Source: Candidatus Saccharibacteria bacterium UBA4215
GTDB taxonomy: Bacteria > Patescibacteriota > Saccharimonadia > Saccharimonadales > Saccharimonadaceae
Direction: 5' to 3'
NCBI GenBank assembly: GCA_002381485.1
Contig: DFTJ01000010.1
Span: 1,705-7,498 of the forward strand
DNA length: 5,794 nt
Of the stretch, positions 5,479-5,794 are shown one piece after another. The position numbers were made by a program, and so were the translations under genes. The notes under the pieces were generated by a model. That model was not told the DNA's origin. It searched no databases and worked only from the letters and a program-made list of their open reading frames with translations. Within the stretch, counting starts at the first letter, position 1. Every line of letters starts with the position of its first letter.

Positions 5479-5507
5479 TTGCGCTTATACCCCCGGCGTA
5501 GTACATT
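5479..5507 (+). promoter_or_regulatory. Promoter of the downstream pilin gene
   Basis: TTGCGC (5479-5484), a 17-nt spacer and TACATT (5502-5507). The predicted start, near 5514, gives a leader of about 35 nt. This separates the last pilin from the three-gene cluster, although no terminator is visible between them, so readthrough from the cluster is also possible. Confidence 0.5.
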
Positions 5508-5532
5508 AGGGGCAGAGTAATTGCATTAAATT

Positions 5533-5538
5533 AGGGGG
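5533..5538 (+). promoter_or_regulatory. Ribosome binding site of the downstream pilin
   Basis: AGGGGG lies 10 nt before the ATG at 5549 and can pair with the anti-Shine-Dalgarno sequence through one G-U pair. It is the clearest Shine-Dalgarno sequence in the window, and it fixes this start. A similar ATTAGGGGCA stands 25 bp upstream (5505-5514). Confidence 0.6.
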
Positions 5539-5548
5539 CAACTCAAAA

Positions 5549-5794
5549 ATGAGTCTCAAACACATCAACAGTAAACTACAATCAGAACGCGGTTTTACCA
5601 TCGTTGAGCTTTTGATCGTGATCGTAGTCATCGGAATCTTGGCTGCTATTACGATTGTCGCTTACAACGGTGTGACAGCCCGCGCTAACGCAACCAGCGC
5701 CGAAGCAGCCGCTTCGTCAGTGCTGAAAAAGGCAGAAGCTTACAACGCTGACCTTGGAACAGGGTACCCAACTGACCCCGACCAGCTCACGACT
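5549..5794 (+). CDS. Type IV pilin, partial (3' end outside the window)
   Basis: Predicted pilin subunit, likely a shaft or major-type pilin. The first 82 codons are present, open to the window end. The leader MSLKHINSKLQSERG is followed by a classical FTIVELLIVIVVIGILAA segment with Glu at mature position 5, then the helix continues as ITIVAYNGVTARANATSAEA, a pattern I associate with Saccharibacteria pilins. It ends in the variable region at GYPTDPDQLTT. Unlike the three genes before it, it has no visible extra domain so far, its own promoter, a longer leader and a good Shine-Dalgarno sequence, which suggests stronger expression. It resembles the interrupted minus-strand pilin at the window start in its helix (GFTIVELL and VIGILAA shared). 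Confidence 0.93.
   Translation, partial: MSLKHINSKLQSERGFTIVELLIVIVVIGILAAITIVAYNGVTARANATSAEAAASSVLKKAEAYNADLGTGYPTDPDQLTT

Noticed and set aside
5456..5490. Possible terminator after the large pilin
   Set aside because: Only a 4-bp AAGC/GCTT stem can be drawn, with no T run after it. The A-rich CCTCAGAAAAACCTCAAAAAG is a short imperfect repeat rather than a hairpin.
1..5794. CRISPR array, insertion sequence or attachment site
   Set aside because: No regularly spaced identical repeats, transposase-like frame or paired inverted ends were seen; no duplication of a tRNA 3' end was noticed either.

Overview
The window looks like a chromosomal segment of a Candidatus Saccharibacteria (TM7) or closely related Patescibacteria (CPR) genome. 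The main evidence is the set of type IV pilin-like proteins. Their N-termini (for example GFTIVELLIVIVVIGILAA and GFTLVEMLVVAPVVILAIG), very short spacers and mostly Shine-Dalgarno-free starts match what I recall of that phylum. The lineage is an inference from family resemblance, because no search was run. TGA is used as a normal stop, so the standard genetic code applies.

Layout. (1) Positions 1-407, minus strand: a type IV pilin gene with its own promoter, interrupted by an in-frame TGA, with the same frame open to the window edge. (2) Positions 441-673, minus strand: tRNA-Arg(TCG) and tRNA-Lys(CTT) transcribed together from an extended -10 promoter and closed by a clear rho-independent terminator. 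(3) Positions 692-1734, plus strand: murB, a peptidoglycan precursor reductase, divergent from the tRNAs. (4) Positions 1751-5455, plus strand: a tightly overlapping three-gene cluster of minor-pilin-like proteins. They are a small pseudopilin, a pilin fused to a LamG/concanavalin-like domain, and a 703-residue pilin carrying an FN3-like domain plus three tandem modules resembling receptor-binding head domains of phage tail fibres. (5) Positions 5479-5794, plus strand: a further classical pilin gene with its own promoter and a Shine-Dalgarno sequence, cut by the window end.

How the genes may work together. The three overlapping genes would give co-translated minor pilins. All have a class III signal (a Gly before Phe, and Glu at mature position 5), so they should be cleaved by a prepilin peptidase encoded elsewhere and built into a type IV pilus. 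Pilins with bulky C-terminal modules can be accommodated most easily at a filament tip. I therefore infer an adhesive pilus tip displaying a lectin-like domain and a phage-tail-like binding module, which would suit an epibiont that must recognise a host cell. The flanking small pilins are candidates for shaft or additional subunits.

The most interesting points are the pilin/phage-tail-module fusion, with a local drop in GC where the modules begin; the pilin-LamG fusion beside it; the in-frame TGA in the first pilin; and several promoters whose -10 boxes sit so close to the start codon that the mRNAs should be leaderless or nearly so.
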